This document shows positions 21,985 through 32,908 of a stretch of 64,000 nucleotides of DNA, in pieces. Every line of letters begins with the position of its first letter. Position 1 is the stretch's first letter. Origin of the DNA: Ignavibacteriales bacterium (GTDB lineage Bacteria; Bacteroidota; Ignavibacteria; Ignavibacteriales; Ignavibacteriaceae). The position numbers and the translations under genes are program-made. The stretch covers positions 1-64,000 of the forward strand of contig JADJNX010000006.1 in assembly GCA_016714125.1 (NCBI GenBank). The letters are read 5' to 3'. Under the pieces are notes generated by a model. It was not told the origin of the DNA. It saw only the letters and a program-made list of their open reading frames with translations, and ran no database searches.

Positions 21985-23889
21985 CTACTTCTTACTTACT
22001 CTTTCGTAAATTTTTTCCATCTCAGCAACAAGATCATCAAATCTCTTAAATGCAGCATCGTAGGGGTCTGATGTCATCATATCCACACCGGCATTTTGAA
22101 GAAGTTTAATCGAATAATCGCTGTTACCCGACTTTAACATTCCAAGATATTTATCAACTGCTCCACTTTTTCCCGTAATGATGTTTTGGGAGAGAGCCAT
22201 CGAGGAGATGATACCTGTGCTATATTGGAACACATAAAAATTATAAAAGAAATGAGGGATTTTACTCCATTCAATTTCGATATAATCATCAACGAGGGTT
22301 ACACCTTTGTCGTGTCCATAATACAGACGGGTTAACTCAAGATATTTTTTGTTAAGCCAGTCGGCAGTCAGGGTTTTTCCTTCTTCAACTTTTTGATGCA
22401 TGGCAAGTTCAAACTCGGCAAAAAGTGCCTGGCGATAGATGGTTTGTCTTGCTCTCTCGAGGAACTGGTCGATGATGAAGAGTTTGAGGTTGTCATCGGT
22501 TTCGTTTTTCAGGAGATAGTCCATCAGCAGATTTTCATTAAATGTTGATGCAATCTCGGCGAGAAAAGTTGTATAGTTAGAGTTAGAATATGGCTGATTT
22601 TTGTTTGTAAGCCAGGAATGCATTGCATGCCCCAAGCTCATGAGTAAGTGTTGAGACATTGCTGTATTCACCATCATAATTCATCTTGATATATGGATGA
22701 ACATCGTAGATGGCATCAGAATAAGCACCACTCTCTTTATCCTTGTTGGGATAAACATCAATCCAGCCGTTGTTAAAAGCTTGTTTTAAACCGTCGCCAT
22801 ACTCGGATCCGAGAATAACAAGGGAGTTTTGAACAAGTTTTTTTGCTTCATCATAAGGATAAACTTTGTTTACACTTTTTACAGATGATGCCCAAAGGTC
22901 TTCATACTTAAGAGTTTCGAGTCCAAGCATTTTTTGTTTCAATTTAAGATATTTGTGAAGTGATGGGAGGTTTGCATTCACTTCTTTTATCAATTGATAA
23001 TAAACAGTTGTGTCGATATTATCCTGGAAAAGTCTTGCCTGAAGGCAACTGTTGAACTTTCTTGCTTTTGCATTGAAGAGGTTCATTTTCATCCCGCCGT
23101 CAAAAAGAGTAGCGAGCGTGTTCTCATACTGTTTATGGTTCTTCCAATAACCTCTTACGGCAATTGCTCTGTCTTCGGGGCTTTTTGCTGTGCGATATTT
23201 GTAGTAGTTGGCATAATTTAGCTCAACTTTTGAACCATCTGTAAGGTTACTGTTGGTGCAGGGATATCCACATCATTAAGTATTGAGGCTGCTTCAGAGA
23301 TATTTGAAGAATAGATTCCGGTCAGGGAGAGAAGTTGTTCCTCTGCCAAAGGAAGCATATGTTTTTTTGATCTCAAAAGTTGCTCAACTGTAAATTTGTA
23401 TGGAGCAAGATTTGGTTCTTCAGAAAAATATCCCATCAAGGTTTTTTCATCCATTTTGAGGAGATCATCGTTCATGAAGTTGAGTTGCATCGATGCATCC
23501 ACATAAATCGATTGAATTTCACCCTTCATTTGGTTGAAGGTGCTGTTCGACATCTCCATATCATACTGACGGCGGGCATAGCTGTAGAGATGATAAAGTT
23601 TAAGCTCAAGTTTGTCTGAAGTCTTGAACATCTGGAGCATGTTTTTTGCAGAAGAAGTCCACGATTTGGCCTGATCCTTGATTTTCCCGAGAAGGGTATT
23701 TACTTCGACTTTGTCGGCATTCCAAAGCTCATAATTGGAATAAATATCGGTGAGGTTCCATTTGAATTCATTGGGCACCTGATCCCAGGGCGTTGACGAG
23801 TAATCGGGGATTACAACTTCCTGAGCAGAAACTGTAAAGGCAAACGACCCGGCAAGAAGAGTTGAAATTAAAAAGCTTCTTAATTTCAT
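21985..23889 (-). CDS. pepF: Exported oligoendopeptidase F (M3 family), frameshifted
   Basis: Pieces at 23889-23218, 23218-22583 and 22677-21985 form about 633 residues, the normal PepF length. A signal peptide (MKLRSFLISTLLAGSFAFTVSAQ) predicts a periplasmic or secreted enzyme. The PepF N-terminal domain (EFKWNLTDIYSNYELW) is followed by the zinc core. HELGH is split by a frame change near 22635 (one frame ends STLTHELG, the other continues HAMHSWL), and the third ligand Glu lies in FLAEIASTFNE. The other break (near 23230) also restores a family-like sequence (NYANYYKYRTAKSPEDRA). A functional enzyme is therefore likely in the organism. It cleaves short peptides, which fits the nearby C25 protease. 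Confidence 0.85.
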
Positions 23890-24333
23890 ATTGGTTTTCT
23901 CCGCGTGTATTGTTGTTTAAAAGGTGGCGATTAACGCCGCAAAATGGTTAAATTAAACTCTCAAGGCTCCGGTTTACCCGATTATAGAGAGTCAATTATT
24001 TTTATAATAAAATTTATAAACAATCACCCAAAATAGTATTTAAATTTCAAAAATTGAGGAGATTACCTCTGTATTTCACTCCAACGGTCAAAAAAAATGA
24101 TGGGGGTTTATCTGTCTGTTGTTAAATTTTAAACAAGACACTAATAGACAGATGTTTTGTCCAAAATCCGGTCAGTATGGCGGGCTTTTTTTATGATTAA
24201 ACAATGTTTTTATATTAAAAATAACTAAGTTTGGAGCAGAGAAAAGTAAAACTGACTAAGGGGCGATTTGCCGCTGTTGGATGTCAGTTGAGTGCACAAT
24301 TTTTATTCAAATAATTTGGATCATTCAGTTCAA
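23890..24333. other. Intergenic region between divergent peptidase and kinase genes
   Basis: AT-rich, about 440 bases. I found no open frame, tRNA or convincing RNA structure. It should hold both promoters, but no box is clear enough to report. Confidence 0.4.
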
Positions 24334-26506
24334 ATGAAAAGATTTTTAATCAAAATCAAAGAGAACATGCTGCTTGCACTGCTTTTTTGCGGCATTAGTT
24401 TTTTGCTTATTGTTGGCGGAATTGTTTATTACAGATATGAAGCTGAAAAAATAAGAAAATCCCGATATGCCGAGATTCACTCACTGGCGAAGTTGAAGTC
24501 GGAAGTGCTTTCAAACTGGTTAAGGGAGAGACAAAGCGATATCCTGGTTATATCCGAGAGCCCAATCTACCAGGACGCAGTAGAAAAATGGATCAGCGAC
24601 CCTCGAGATGAGGGTCTAAAGAAAAAACTTGTTGAAAGACTCCTGGTAGTTAAGAAGAGGTATAATTATCTGGAGATATTGCTCAGCGATTCATTGGGCA
24701 ATATTTACCTGAGCACAGGTAATCATCAGGAGTTTGACCAGGAATTAAAAGGAAAATTGCAGGAATCGGCATTTTCAGGGACCCCTCTCCATTCAGGCAT
24801 TTACCGTTGTCAATTTGACCAAAAATCATTTTGATTTCATCTCCCAATTAAAAAATGAAACAAAAAAAGCAAAAATGTTTTTCTCGTATTCAGGAGCAAT
24901 CCCGAGTTCAGCTCTTCCCTGTTTTGATGAAGTGGCCCGGTGTCAGTCAAACAGGCGAATCCATTATTTTCGTCGTGAGGGTGATTCTCTCCTTTATTTG
25001 AGTGAATTAAGATTCAAACAAGGCGCGGCGATGAATCTAAAAATGAGTGTCTATTCTGACAGTGCTCCTCCACTTAGTACAGGTAATAATGCTGATGGCA
25101 TGTACATCGGAATTGATTACAGGGGAGAAGAAGTATTATCCGATATAAGTCTTGTTCCGGAGACGGATTGGTTCCTCGTCAGTAAGATCGATACAGAGGA
25201 AATATTCGACGACTTGAATTTTAAGATGGTTGTTAATTGGCAGTGGCGGCAATACTTGGAAATATTGTGCTGTTTATGGGATTTGCCATGATCTATAGTT
25301 TGAACTCCAAAACACACTACCGCAGGCTGTATGAGCAGGAGAAGTACCAAAAACAAAAACTTACAGACTCGGAAGAAAAGTTTTCGAAGGCATTTTACTC
25401 ATCCCCTGATGCTATACTAATTACAGACTTGGAGTAATGGACTAATTATTGACTTTAATCAGGGATTACTTGACTTGACAGGTTATCAGCGGAAGGAAGT
25501 TGCAGGGGAAGCACTATTTCGCTTAAAATCTGGAAATCCAACGCTGAATCGAGATATGATCATTGCGCAGGTTAAAAAAACCGGTGAAGTAAGTAATCTT
25601 CAGATAGAATATCTTTACAAAGATGGTACAACACGATATGGGCTGTTTTCAGCAAAAGAGATGGAATTTTCAGGGCGCAAATGTCTCTTGAGCATCGTAA
25701 CGGACATAACCGATAGAGTGGAAATGGAGATTGAACTGAGGGATGCGAAGGAGAAGGCTGAAGAATTAAACAGGGTTAAAGCAAGTTTTTTTGCGAATAT
25801 GAGCCACGAGTTGAGAACACCTCTCCACGGAGTCCTCGGTTTTTCAGAGATACTTATTGAGGAAATCACGGAACCCGGAACCCTTGAAGTGGTGAATTCA
25901 ATTCATAAGTCAGCATTAAGGCTGTTGAACACATTAAATATTATTCTTGACCTTGCGAGACTTGAAGCCAACAAAGAAGAAGTTATTATAATAGATATGT
26001 TGATCTACAAGGCGGTGAAGGAAGATGTTGACACCTTTGAGGCGTATGCTAAAAGTAAGGGGTTATATCTGGAACTTTTTACGGATGATCCCGAAATCTG
26101 CGCAATGGTTGATCCGAGATTTCTCTCGAGTATCGTAAATAATCTAATAAATAATGCCATCAAATTTACCCGATTTGGCGGGATTAAAGTTGAGACAGGT
26201 AGTGTTGAAGAGGGTGGTGTGAAGTGGGCTTATTTGAAAGTAAGTGATACGGGAATCGGGATTTCAGAAAAGGCAATTACATTGATCTTTGATGAGTTCA
26301 GGCAGGCAAGTGAAGGTTTTGGGAGATCTTTTGAGGGAACAGGGTTGGGTCTATCGATTGTTAAGAGGTATGTAACTCTTCTTGGCGGGAAAATTTTGGT
26401 TGACAGTAAACTTGGGAAAGGGACCACATTCACCGTTCTTTTACCTTACTGTGAAAAAAAGTCGTTGAAAAAGAAATTTTTGAACCAGACTGAAATGGTA
26501 TTGTGA
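24334..26506 (+). CDS. Membrane PAS sensor histidine kinase (frameshifted)
   Basis: Frames at 24334-24834, 24815-25291, 25237-25437 and 25475-26506 join into about 720 residues. It has an N-terminal transmembrane helix (MLLALLFCGISFLLIVGGIVY) and a large extracytoplasmic sensor (about 40-310) containing a double-Cache-like pattern (VLSNWLRERQSDILVISESP, GIDYRGEEVL, PETDWFLVSKID). A second helix (LGNIVLFMGFAMIYSL), a PAS domain (FYSSPDAILITDLE...), HisKA with MSHELRTP, and HATPase_c (NNLINNAIKFT, DTGIGIS, GTGLGLS) follow. The stop overlaps the start of the response regulator (GTGA), so the two form a coupled pair. Start 24334 (ATG) is preferred over a GTG at 24292, but both lack a strong ribosome site. 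Confidence 0.8.
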
Positions 26507-26905
26507 AAATATTCACCGGTCAAAGCGACAAAAAAGACAACTGCTTCTTATTGAGGATGATGATGCTTCAGCGTGGTTTATAACAAAAGTTCTTGAACAA
26601 TTTTACGATGTAGATAGTATTCGGACGGGTGAGGAGGGGATTGAATTGATTTCGACGAAAAAATATGATGCATTTTTACTTGATATCAATCTGGGGAAAG
26701 GGATTACCAGGAGTGGATGTGGCTCAAAAAATAGGCGAAAATCCTGACTGTATTAAGTATTCCTGTTGTTGCAATAACTGCCTTTGGCAGTTCAGGCCAA
26801 AGGGAATTATTGCTTAAAAATGGTTTCAATCACTATATATCCAAGCCCTTTTCAAAGAAGGAGTTGCTAACTTTTGTTAACGGTTTATTTGATAAACCGG
26901 TGTAA
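26503..26905 (+). CDS. Single-domain response regulator (frameshifted)
   Basis: It is missed by simple frame scanning because of two frame changes. A GTG at 26503 overlaps the kinase stop by four bases and opens VKIFTGSKRQKRQLLLIEDDDASAWF, a receiver-domain start with the acidic DDD. The phospho-acceptor lies in FLLDINLGKG. The frame shifts by one G near 26700 (GLPGVDVAQKI) and again near 26748 (SIPVVAITAFGSSG). The conserved Lys is in YISKPFSKKEL. It stops at 26905 with no output domain, giving about 134 residues. It is most likely a CheY/Spo0F-like partner of the kinase at 24334-26506. A fused hybrid kinase is the alternative if the kinase stop is itself an error. Confidence 0.7.
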
Positions 26906-26912
26906 AGGAAAT

Positions 26913-27797
26913 TTATGGCATTCTTAGAGTAAACGAACCTCCCGCTGTGATCGTGAGTTTGTTCCCTCTGATCCATGGGTTGAGGTATCTGAGTGTTTTG
27001 AGCGTGGTTCCATTTTGTTTGGCAAATCGTGTAAGGTCACTTATCGTTTGGGTTACAGGGATTTCACGATATTTTAAAGGTTTCCAGTAGTCGTTTTCAG
27101 TGAGCATGTATCCATATTTTGCCGGGTCTTCAAATATGAGTTTCATTGCGGCGATTCTGGGAACATATTTTGTTGTTTCGTCGGGTAGGAGGAGATCAAA
27201 ATAGTTGGAAGAGAGCTGGGAGGAAATTCTGTTTTCCATGCCGCCCATTCCCATGTTATATGATCCGGCTGCTGCTGCCCAGGTGCCAAATTTATTTTTT
27301 GCCATTTTCAGGTAACGAATTGCGGCAAGTGCTGATTTTTCGGGGTCGTATCTTTCATCAATTTCGGAGTTTATGGTAAGTCCAAACTGTTTCCCGGTTG
27401 ATTCGAGGAACTGCCAGAATCCCGCAGCTTTTGCTGAGGAGACAAGATTATCGAGACCACTTTCGACGAGTGGAAGGTATTTAAAATAGAGGGGCACACC
27501 TTCTTTTTGGAGCAGTTCGTCAAATTTTTTGAACCATCTTCCTGATCTCTTAAAGTACCTGAACATGAGGTGTTCCTGTCTTGAGAGGAGGATCAATTCG
27601 TTTTCGATTCTGTCGCTGACTTCAGGGTCTTCAAGCGGGACTCTTTCACCAAAGACAAAGAGTTCTGCAGGCAGCGACGGATTGTAAACAAATGGTTTTG
27701 GTGTATCAACTATTTTTGAGCTCATCAGGAACAAAGCAGCAATAAGAGGGATAAAATAGAGGGAAGTGTTTTTTATTCTCGAAAAGAGATGTGGCAT
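26913..27797 (-). CDS. Lytic transglycosylase (SLT/MltD-like)
   Basis: 294 residues from the ATG at 27797; an in-frame TTG at 27824 is less likely. It has an N-terminal hydrophobic anchor (YFIPLIAALFLMSS), then a helical lead-in and the SLT domain from about residue 98: YFKYLPLVESGLD with catalytic Glu112, then AKAAGFWQFLESTGKQFG, ALAAIRYL and AAAGSYNMGMGGM. The family cleaves the MurNAc-GlcNAc bond of peptidoglycan, giving 1,6-anhydroMurNAc. The C-terminal region resembles the MltD post-SLT segment and ends where LysM repeats might be expected (PWIRGNKLTITAGGSFTLRMP), with none present. Confidence 0.85.
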   Translation of the reverse strand: MPHLFSRIKNTSLYFIPLIAALFLMSSKIVDTPKPFVYNPSLPAELFVFGERVPLEDPEVSDRIENELILLSRQEHLMFRYFKRSGRWFKKFDELLQKEGVPLYFKYLPLVESGLDNLVSSAKAAGFWQFLESTGKQFGLTINSEIDERYDPEKSALAAIRYLKMAKNKFGTWAAAAGSYNMGMGGMENRISSQLSSNYFDLLLPDETTKYVPRIAAMKLIFEDPAKYGYMLTENDYWKPLKYREIPVTQTISDLTRFAKQNGTTLKTLRYLNPWIRGNKLTITAGGSFTLRMP

Positions 27798-27844
27798 CAA
27801 TAAATCACTATTTTTTTGAATCAATGTTTAAATTTAGTTAAAGT

Positions 27845-28587
27845 ATGGAAAAGTTCAATGCAGAAATGTTAAAGAGGCTAGCGGCGCTTGCTTCCTTAAA
27901 GTATGTTAAAAATGGTCAATCAATTGGTCTTGGAACCGGTTCGACGGTGAAGTATGTTCTCGAGGAGTTGGGGAGAGGCTGAAGAGTGGCGCTTTGTCCG
28001 GAATCAGAGGTATTGCCACTTCGGGAAAGACAGAGGAAATTGCAAGAGAGATTGGAATTCCTCTTGTTTCTTTTGATGATGTGCCTTCGCTTGATGTTTA
28101 TATTGACGGTGCCGATGAGGTTGATGATAATTTGGATATGATTAAGGGTGGAGGTGCGGCACTTATCCGTGAGAAGGTTGTTGCCCAAAATTCGAAGTTT
28201 CGGGTGATTGTTGTGGATTCTTCGAAACTTTCACAAAAAATCGGTGAAAGATGGCCCGTTCCAATCGAAGTATTTCCGATGGCTGCAGGAGCTGAAATGG
28301 AGTTTTTAAAGACACTTGATGCTGTGGTTCAGTTAAGGACAGGCAGCGATGGCGGAGTTTTGCTGACGGATAATGGCAATTATATACTGGATGCAAATTT
28401 TGGCGAACTTGGTGATCCCAAAAGGCTGTCTGTGGTGTTGGATGCCAGAGCCGGGATTGCAGGTCATGGAATATTCCATGGATTGGCAGATGTTTTAATT
28501 GTGGGTTCGGTTGTTGGGGTAACCGAGATTAAAAAAGGAGAAAAACCCAAGTTTGAGAGTTTACGAAACGCAACCCGGTTTATGTGA
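27845..28587 (+). CDS. rpiA: Ribose-5-phosphate isomerase A (frameshifted)
   Basis: The ATG at 27845 opens MEKFNAEMLKRLAALASLKYV and GLGTGSTVKYVLEELG, the RpiA N-terminus with its phosphate-binding GxGTGST. A missing base near 27980 breaks the frame, which continues in 27994-28587 with ATSGKTEEIA, VYIDGADEVD, IKGGGAALIREK, WPVPIEV and GSDGGVLLTDNGNYILD. These include the catalytic Asp and Lys motifs of the family (DGADE, KGGG...REK). About 247 residues, slightly longer than typical. It interconverts ribose 5-phosphate and ribulose 5-phosphate in the pentose phosphate pathway. The last bases overlap the convergent CheB gene by eight. Confidence 0.93.
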
Positions 28588-29581
28588 TCTGGCTTACTTC
28601 GTTTAGCCTGATTTTTATTTGTTGATTCATATCTTTTATTTTATAACTTTTTATACCCATTTGGGTGTCAAGAACCGATAGAGGCATCGATGGAACGACT
28701 GCTTCGTCGGGGTCTTGTGCTATTACCATCCCACCGGCGGCTTTTATTTTAACCGCACCGATTACTCCATCACATCCCATTCCTGTAAGCACAACACCTA
28801 TTGCTTTTATCCCAAATGCTGATGCAAGAGTTGAAAAGAGTGGATCGGCAGAAGGTTTTACGAAGTTCTCGGGCGGGGTGTCGTCAAGTCTTATGTGCAT
28901 GTTTCCGGCATCAACTGTCATATGATTGTCGCCCGGGGCGAGATATATCTTACCGGGAGTCACAGATTCGAGATTAGCGGGGAGTATTATCTCTTTTTGG
29001 GAGAGGATTGAGAGGCTTTTTGCAAATGTTTCTATCATCCATGCCGGTCCGTGCTGAACGACAAAACAGGTTATTTTGTTGTCGAGAGTTATATTTTTAA
29101 AGAATTCAACGAGTGCTGCAGGTCCTCCTGTGCTCGCAACAACACCAATGGCGGAGTATGCAACGGGTGTTCTGAGTACATCAATTTGCGGCATTTTAAC
29201 TGAAACAAGCCCTGTCCCCTGTCTTTTGAAGCCGTCACTTACAGTTCTTCTGATTATGTTTGGTATGAGTGGTTTGGGGAGGTAGATGTCAGCACCACAC
29301 ATGATGGCTCTCTCTTTGGCACCTTCGAGTGTGAGAGAGGTAATGAGAATAATTACAGGGTTACCGAGACGACGCAGCCTCACAGTTGAGGTAAGCAGGA
29401 GTCCATCCATAATGGGCATCATCCAGTCAGTTATTATCATGTCAAAGGGGGCGGCAGCGTGGAGATTAAGAGCTTCCTGACCGTTACTTGCTTCAGAGAT
29501 CAGGTATCCCTCGTCGTGCAAAACGGTTTTGAGTATTAGAATATTTGAGGGGTCGTCGTCAACAACGAGAATTCTTTTCAT
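28580..29581 (-). CDS. cheB: CheB-type response regulator methylesterase
   Basis: 333 residues from the ATG at 29581; a GTG three codons upstream is also possible. The receiver domain (1-118) has DDD at 8-10, phospho-acceptor Asp52 in IITDWMMP and Lys in LPKPL. The CheB methylesterase domain (about 150-330) keeps all three catalytic motifs: Ser in VASTGGP, His in VQHGP and Asp in TGMGCDG. The usual role is hydrolysis of glutamyl methyl esters on chemoreceptors. No cheR, receptor, cheA or cheW is in the window, so it may serve a distant or non-flagellar pathway. Confidence 0.88.
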   Translation of the reverse strand: MKRILVVDDDPSNILILKTVLHDEGYLISEASNGQEALNLHAAAPFDMIITDWMMPIMDGLLLTSTVRLRRLGNPVIILITSLTLEGAKERAIMCGADIYLPKPLIPNIIRRTVSDGFKRQGTGLVSVKMPQIDVLRTPVAYSAIGVVASTGGPAALVEFFKNITLDNKITCFVVQHGPAWMIETFAKSLSILSQKEIILPANLESVTPGKIYLAPGDNHMTVDAGNMHIRLDDTPPENFVKPSADPLFSTLASAFGIKAIGVVLTGMGCDGVIGAVKIKAAGGMVIAQDPDEAVVPSMPLSVLDTQMGIKSYKIKDMNQQIKIRLNEVSQIT

Positions 29582-29741
29582 GATTTTCACTATTATTCTT
29601 TAACAAAAATAAAGAAAAGTGGCGTTATTTGGTCAAATTATTTACACTTAATGTCAAAATGCCTGCGAAAAAATTTCTTAAATTGGGATATTAAACTCAA
29701 TTTATTTTTAAAAGCATATAAATCGAACAAAGAACCCGCTG

Positions 29742-31954
29742 ATGAGCAGATTTTTACTGGTTTTCATTTCTCTCCCATTTCTCCTTTATTCGCAGTCAAC
29801 AGGAACACTCAGAGGTTTTATAACTGACTCAACAAACGGTGGATCAGTAATTTCAGCTAATATTCTTCTGCTTGGCACAAAGCAGGGGGCAGCCTCTGAT
29901 CTGCAGGGATACTATTTTATTCCCGGAATTAAAACAGGTAAACAGATTGTAAGAATCTCGAATATCGGATATGTAACGCGGGAAATTGAAGTGAGGGTAG
30001 TGAAAAATACGATAACCCAGTTGAATGTAGCTCTCGTTCCGGCTTCCATCACTCTTGATGAGGTTTCGATAACAGGGCAGCGCAGACCTGATATGAACGA
30101 CCCCTCCATCAGCATTGAACAAATCCCGTTACAACAGATTAAATCGGTTCCCGCAGGGATCGAGGCGGATATGCTTCGAGCACTAAAAAGTCTCCCCGGT
30201 GTCACTTCAACCGGCGACATTACTGCACGATATTATGTAAGAGGTGGCGGGAGTGACCAAAATGCTGTGGTGATCAATGGAACTGTTCTTTATAACCCGT
30301 TCCATGCGCTGGGCCTTTTTTCGGTGGTTGATCCGGAAATGATCAAGATGCTCGAGTTTTATAAAGGGGGCTTCACCTCTGAATATGGTGGCAGGCTCTC
30401 TTCAATATTAAATGTGGTAACCCGTGACGGGAACAAAAACAGATTCATGGGAACGGCAGCCGCCAGCACGATGTCGGGTAAAATGTCGTTTGAAGGTCCA
30501 ATTCCCGGGGGTCGTTCCTCTTTACGGGTAGAAAAAGTTACCGCCCGGAAGCGGTTCAAAAATTCCTGAACAACAGAAGTGCACCATTCGAATTTTATGA
30601 TATTTCGTTTAAACTCAACTACAGTAACCCAAATTTTTATGAAAATGGCTGGTTCACTGTTCATGGATTTTTTAGTGATGACAAAATTGAGAATAACAAT
30701 CCGGCTAACGAAGATTATTACTTCAGCAATGCGAATTACGGGCTTAACTGGTATCAAGTGTGGGCGTCACCTCTCTACTCTAACATGACATTCACCTACA
30801 GTACTTTCGAAGGTGAAGTGGTTCCTAATAAGACTTCATCCAAACCACGGAAGAATATAATTGCGGATTTTACCAGTAACTGGGATTTCACCTATATCTT
30901 CGATAGTCGTGATGAGATTTGGACAGGTTTCCACAATAAAATTCTGACTACAGAACTTTATCTGACTAATCTTTTTGGCAGCAAAACCGATATGAAACAG
31001 AGAGGTCTCGATATGATCGGTTATGTTAAATATAAACTTTTACGGTTTGAAACCTTTAAATTGGATGGAGGCATCAGGTTAAATCTTGTCTCTGCCTCCG
31101 AAAAAAAACCTTTTGTTCTTGAACCAAGATTAAATATCACCTACAATCCGATTCCAATACTTGCTTTTAGATTGGGGATCGGGAGGTTCTCTCAAAATCT
31201 TACAACTTTGTCGAATGAAGAGGAATTAATCTCCATTTTTGAACCCTGGGTTGTGGTGCCCGACTATCTGAAACCGGCAGAAGCAACTCACTTCATTGGC
31301 GGGATTGATTATTACCTCACAGAGTTTCTTAAACTCTCCGTTGAAGGGTATTACAAGGATATCGACAATCTTGTTGACATTAATGAACTGAAATATACAT
31401 CGCTTGACCCCGATTTTGTTCAGGCTGACGGCAGATCATACGGAGTTGATTTTGCATTCGATTTTTTCCTTCAAAGTGTTTTCTTTAAAGGGTCTTATTC
31501 GTTAAGTTATTCTTACAAAAAGAAAGATGGCATTGAATATCAGCCAAGATATGACACAAGACATGCTGTGAACCTTCAGTTTGGATGGATTTTCTGGGAC
31601 GGATGGCAGTTTAATGCAGTTTGGAGATTCTCTTCGGGTTTACCGTTTACAGGAATTGCCGGATATTACGACAAGTGGAACATTCCAGATCCCTGGGGTC
31701 AGTGGTATGCTCAAGGGCAATACGATCCATCGTTTTTGTATGGAGCAAGGAACGCACAGAGATTGCCGTCATACCACAGACTTGATATCAGCCTTTCGAA
31801 GAGTTTTAAAATCTTTTTTGCGAAGATCGATCTCGATGTAAGCCTGCTAAATGTTTATGATCGAAAGAACATTTTTTATTTTGTAAGAGATACGGGTGAA
31901 AGGGTTGATATGCTCCCCTTTATTCCATCCGCAAGCGTGAGGATAGAAATATGA
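29742..31954 (+). CDS. TonB-dependent outer-membrane receptor (frameshifted)
   Basis: About 737 residues. It has a signal peptide (MSRFLLVFISLPFLLYS), a CarboxypepD_reg-like domain (GTLRGFITDSTNGGSVISAN) and a plug (MLRALKSLPGV, YYVRGGGSDQNAVVINGT, YKGGFTSEYGGRLSSILNVVTRDG). The beta-barrel ends in a typical aromatic strand (ASVRIEI). One frame change near 30525 interrupts the barrel (the open frame ends in ARKRFKNS, while the other continues FLNNRSAPFEFYDISF). The stop overlaps the start of the next gene by four bases (ATGA), so receptor and lipoprotein are cotranscribed. It imports an unknown nutrient with energy from TonB-ExbBD. Confidence 0.88.
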
Positions 31955-32902
31955 ACAAATATGGTATGATTTTTATAGTGGTCATTTCACTTCTGAATCT
32001 CTCATGCGATGAAGAATTTGCACCAAAACTTCCCTTCGAAGAGAAATATTTTGTTTATACATCACTTAAAGGTGATTCAACAAAACAGATAATCGTTGTT
32101 GCAAAAAGTTATGATGTGTCGGGATTTAATCCACAAAACAACACAACTTCACCCGAGATTGCAGGTTGTTTTGTCGAAGTTACACGGGCAGGTGTCAAGT
32201 ATATTTTCAGAGATACTCTAATTGACCGTCCCGACACTTCCCGCCATGGTAAAAAATGCCGGCTTATGTTTCTACCGAACTGATCCCAAGGGAAAATGAG
32301 ATTCTTGACCTCAATGTTGCACTTCCCAACGGTAAAGTTCTAACGGCAAAAACCGCGGTTCCCCCACAGGTATTTATAGAAAAATCGGTTTTGCAATTGG
32401 ATACGACCGGGTTACATCTCTCAGTCAGAGGTATGCGTTGCAATGGAGAACCCAGGCGATCTATCTTTATGTCCCCAAACTCGAGATTTTTTACACCCGT
32501 GACGACATGCCCGGGATTTTTAGAATTGAAGTGCCCACTGACTATCTCACTATCAACAAAAAACAACAGATAGTTTATCCTCAACCAAATTCAAACAGTT
32601 GGATTTCGTTTGATTACAGAGCAATTGACTCAACGATGGCGAAAATTTCTGAAGGGTACGACTATAAAGCGATGTTCAGAATCCTCAGGGCAGAGGTCAG
32701 ATTATTGATCTATGATACCAATCTGGCAAAATATTATTCAAGTGTTAACGGTTATCTTGATGCCTATTCTGTTCGATTGGATGAAAATGTTTTTACCAAT
32801 GTCAATGGCGGATTGGGGGTATTTGGAACATATATGATGACAAAGGAATCGCTGCTTTTTGATCTCGATTATGTTGATTCGTTTGGATACAGAGTGAGGT
32901 GA
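31951..32902 (+). CDS. DUF4249-like lipoprotein, receptor partner (frameshifted)
   Basis: It begins MNKYGMIFIVVISLLNLSC with a lipobox Cys at 19, so it is an outer-membrane lipoprotein. Frames 31951-32283, 32256-32440 and 32438-32902 join to about 316 residues. The beta-rich body (PEIAGCFVEVTRAG, LDLNVALPNGKVLTAKTAVP, AIYLYVP) matches the layout of DUF4249 proteins, which are typically encoded directly after a TonB receptor with a carboxypeptidase-regulatory domain, as here. By analogy with SusD-type partners it may cap or load the receptor, but that is inference. The family assignment is from pattern and context only. Confidence 0.6.
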
Positions 32903-32908
32903 CAGAGC

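Noticed and set aside
23890..24333. Structured RNA or riboswitch upstream of the kinase
   Set aside because: Only weak AT-rich pairing; no conserved riboswitch core could be identified.
27845..27981. Short independent 45-residue gene
   Set aside because: It is the N-terminus of rpiA, separated only by one missing base.
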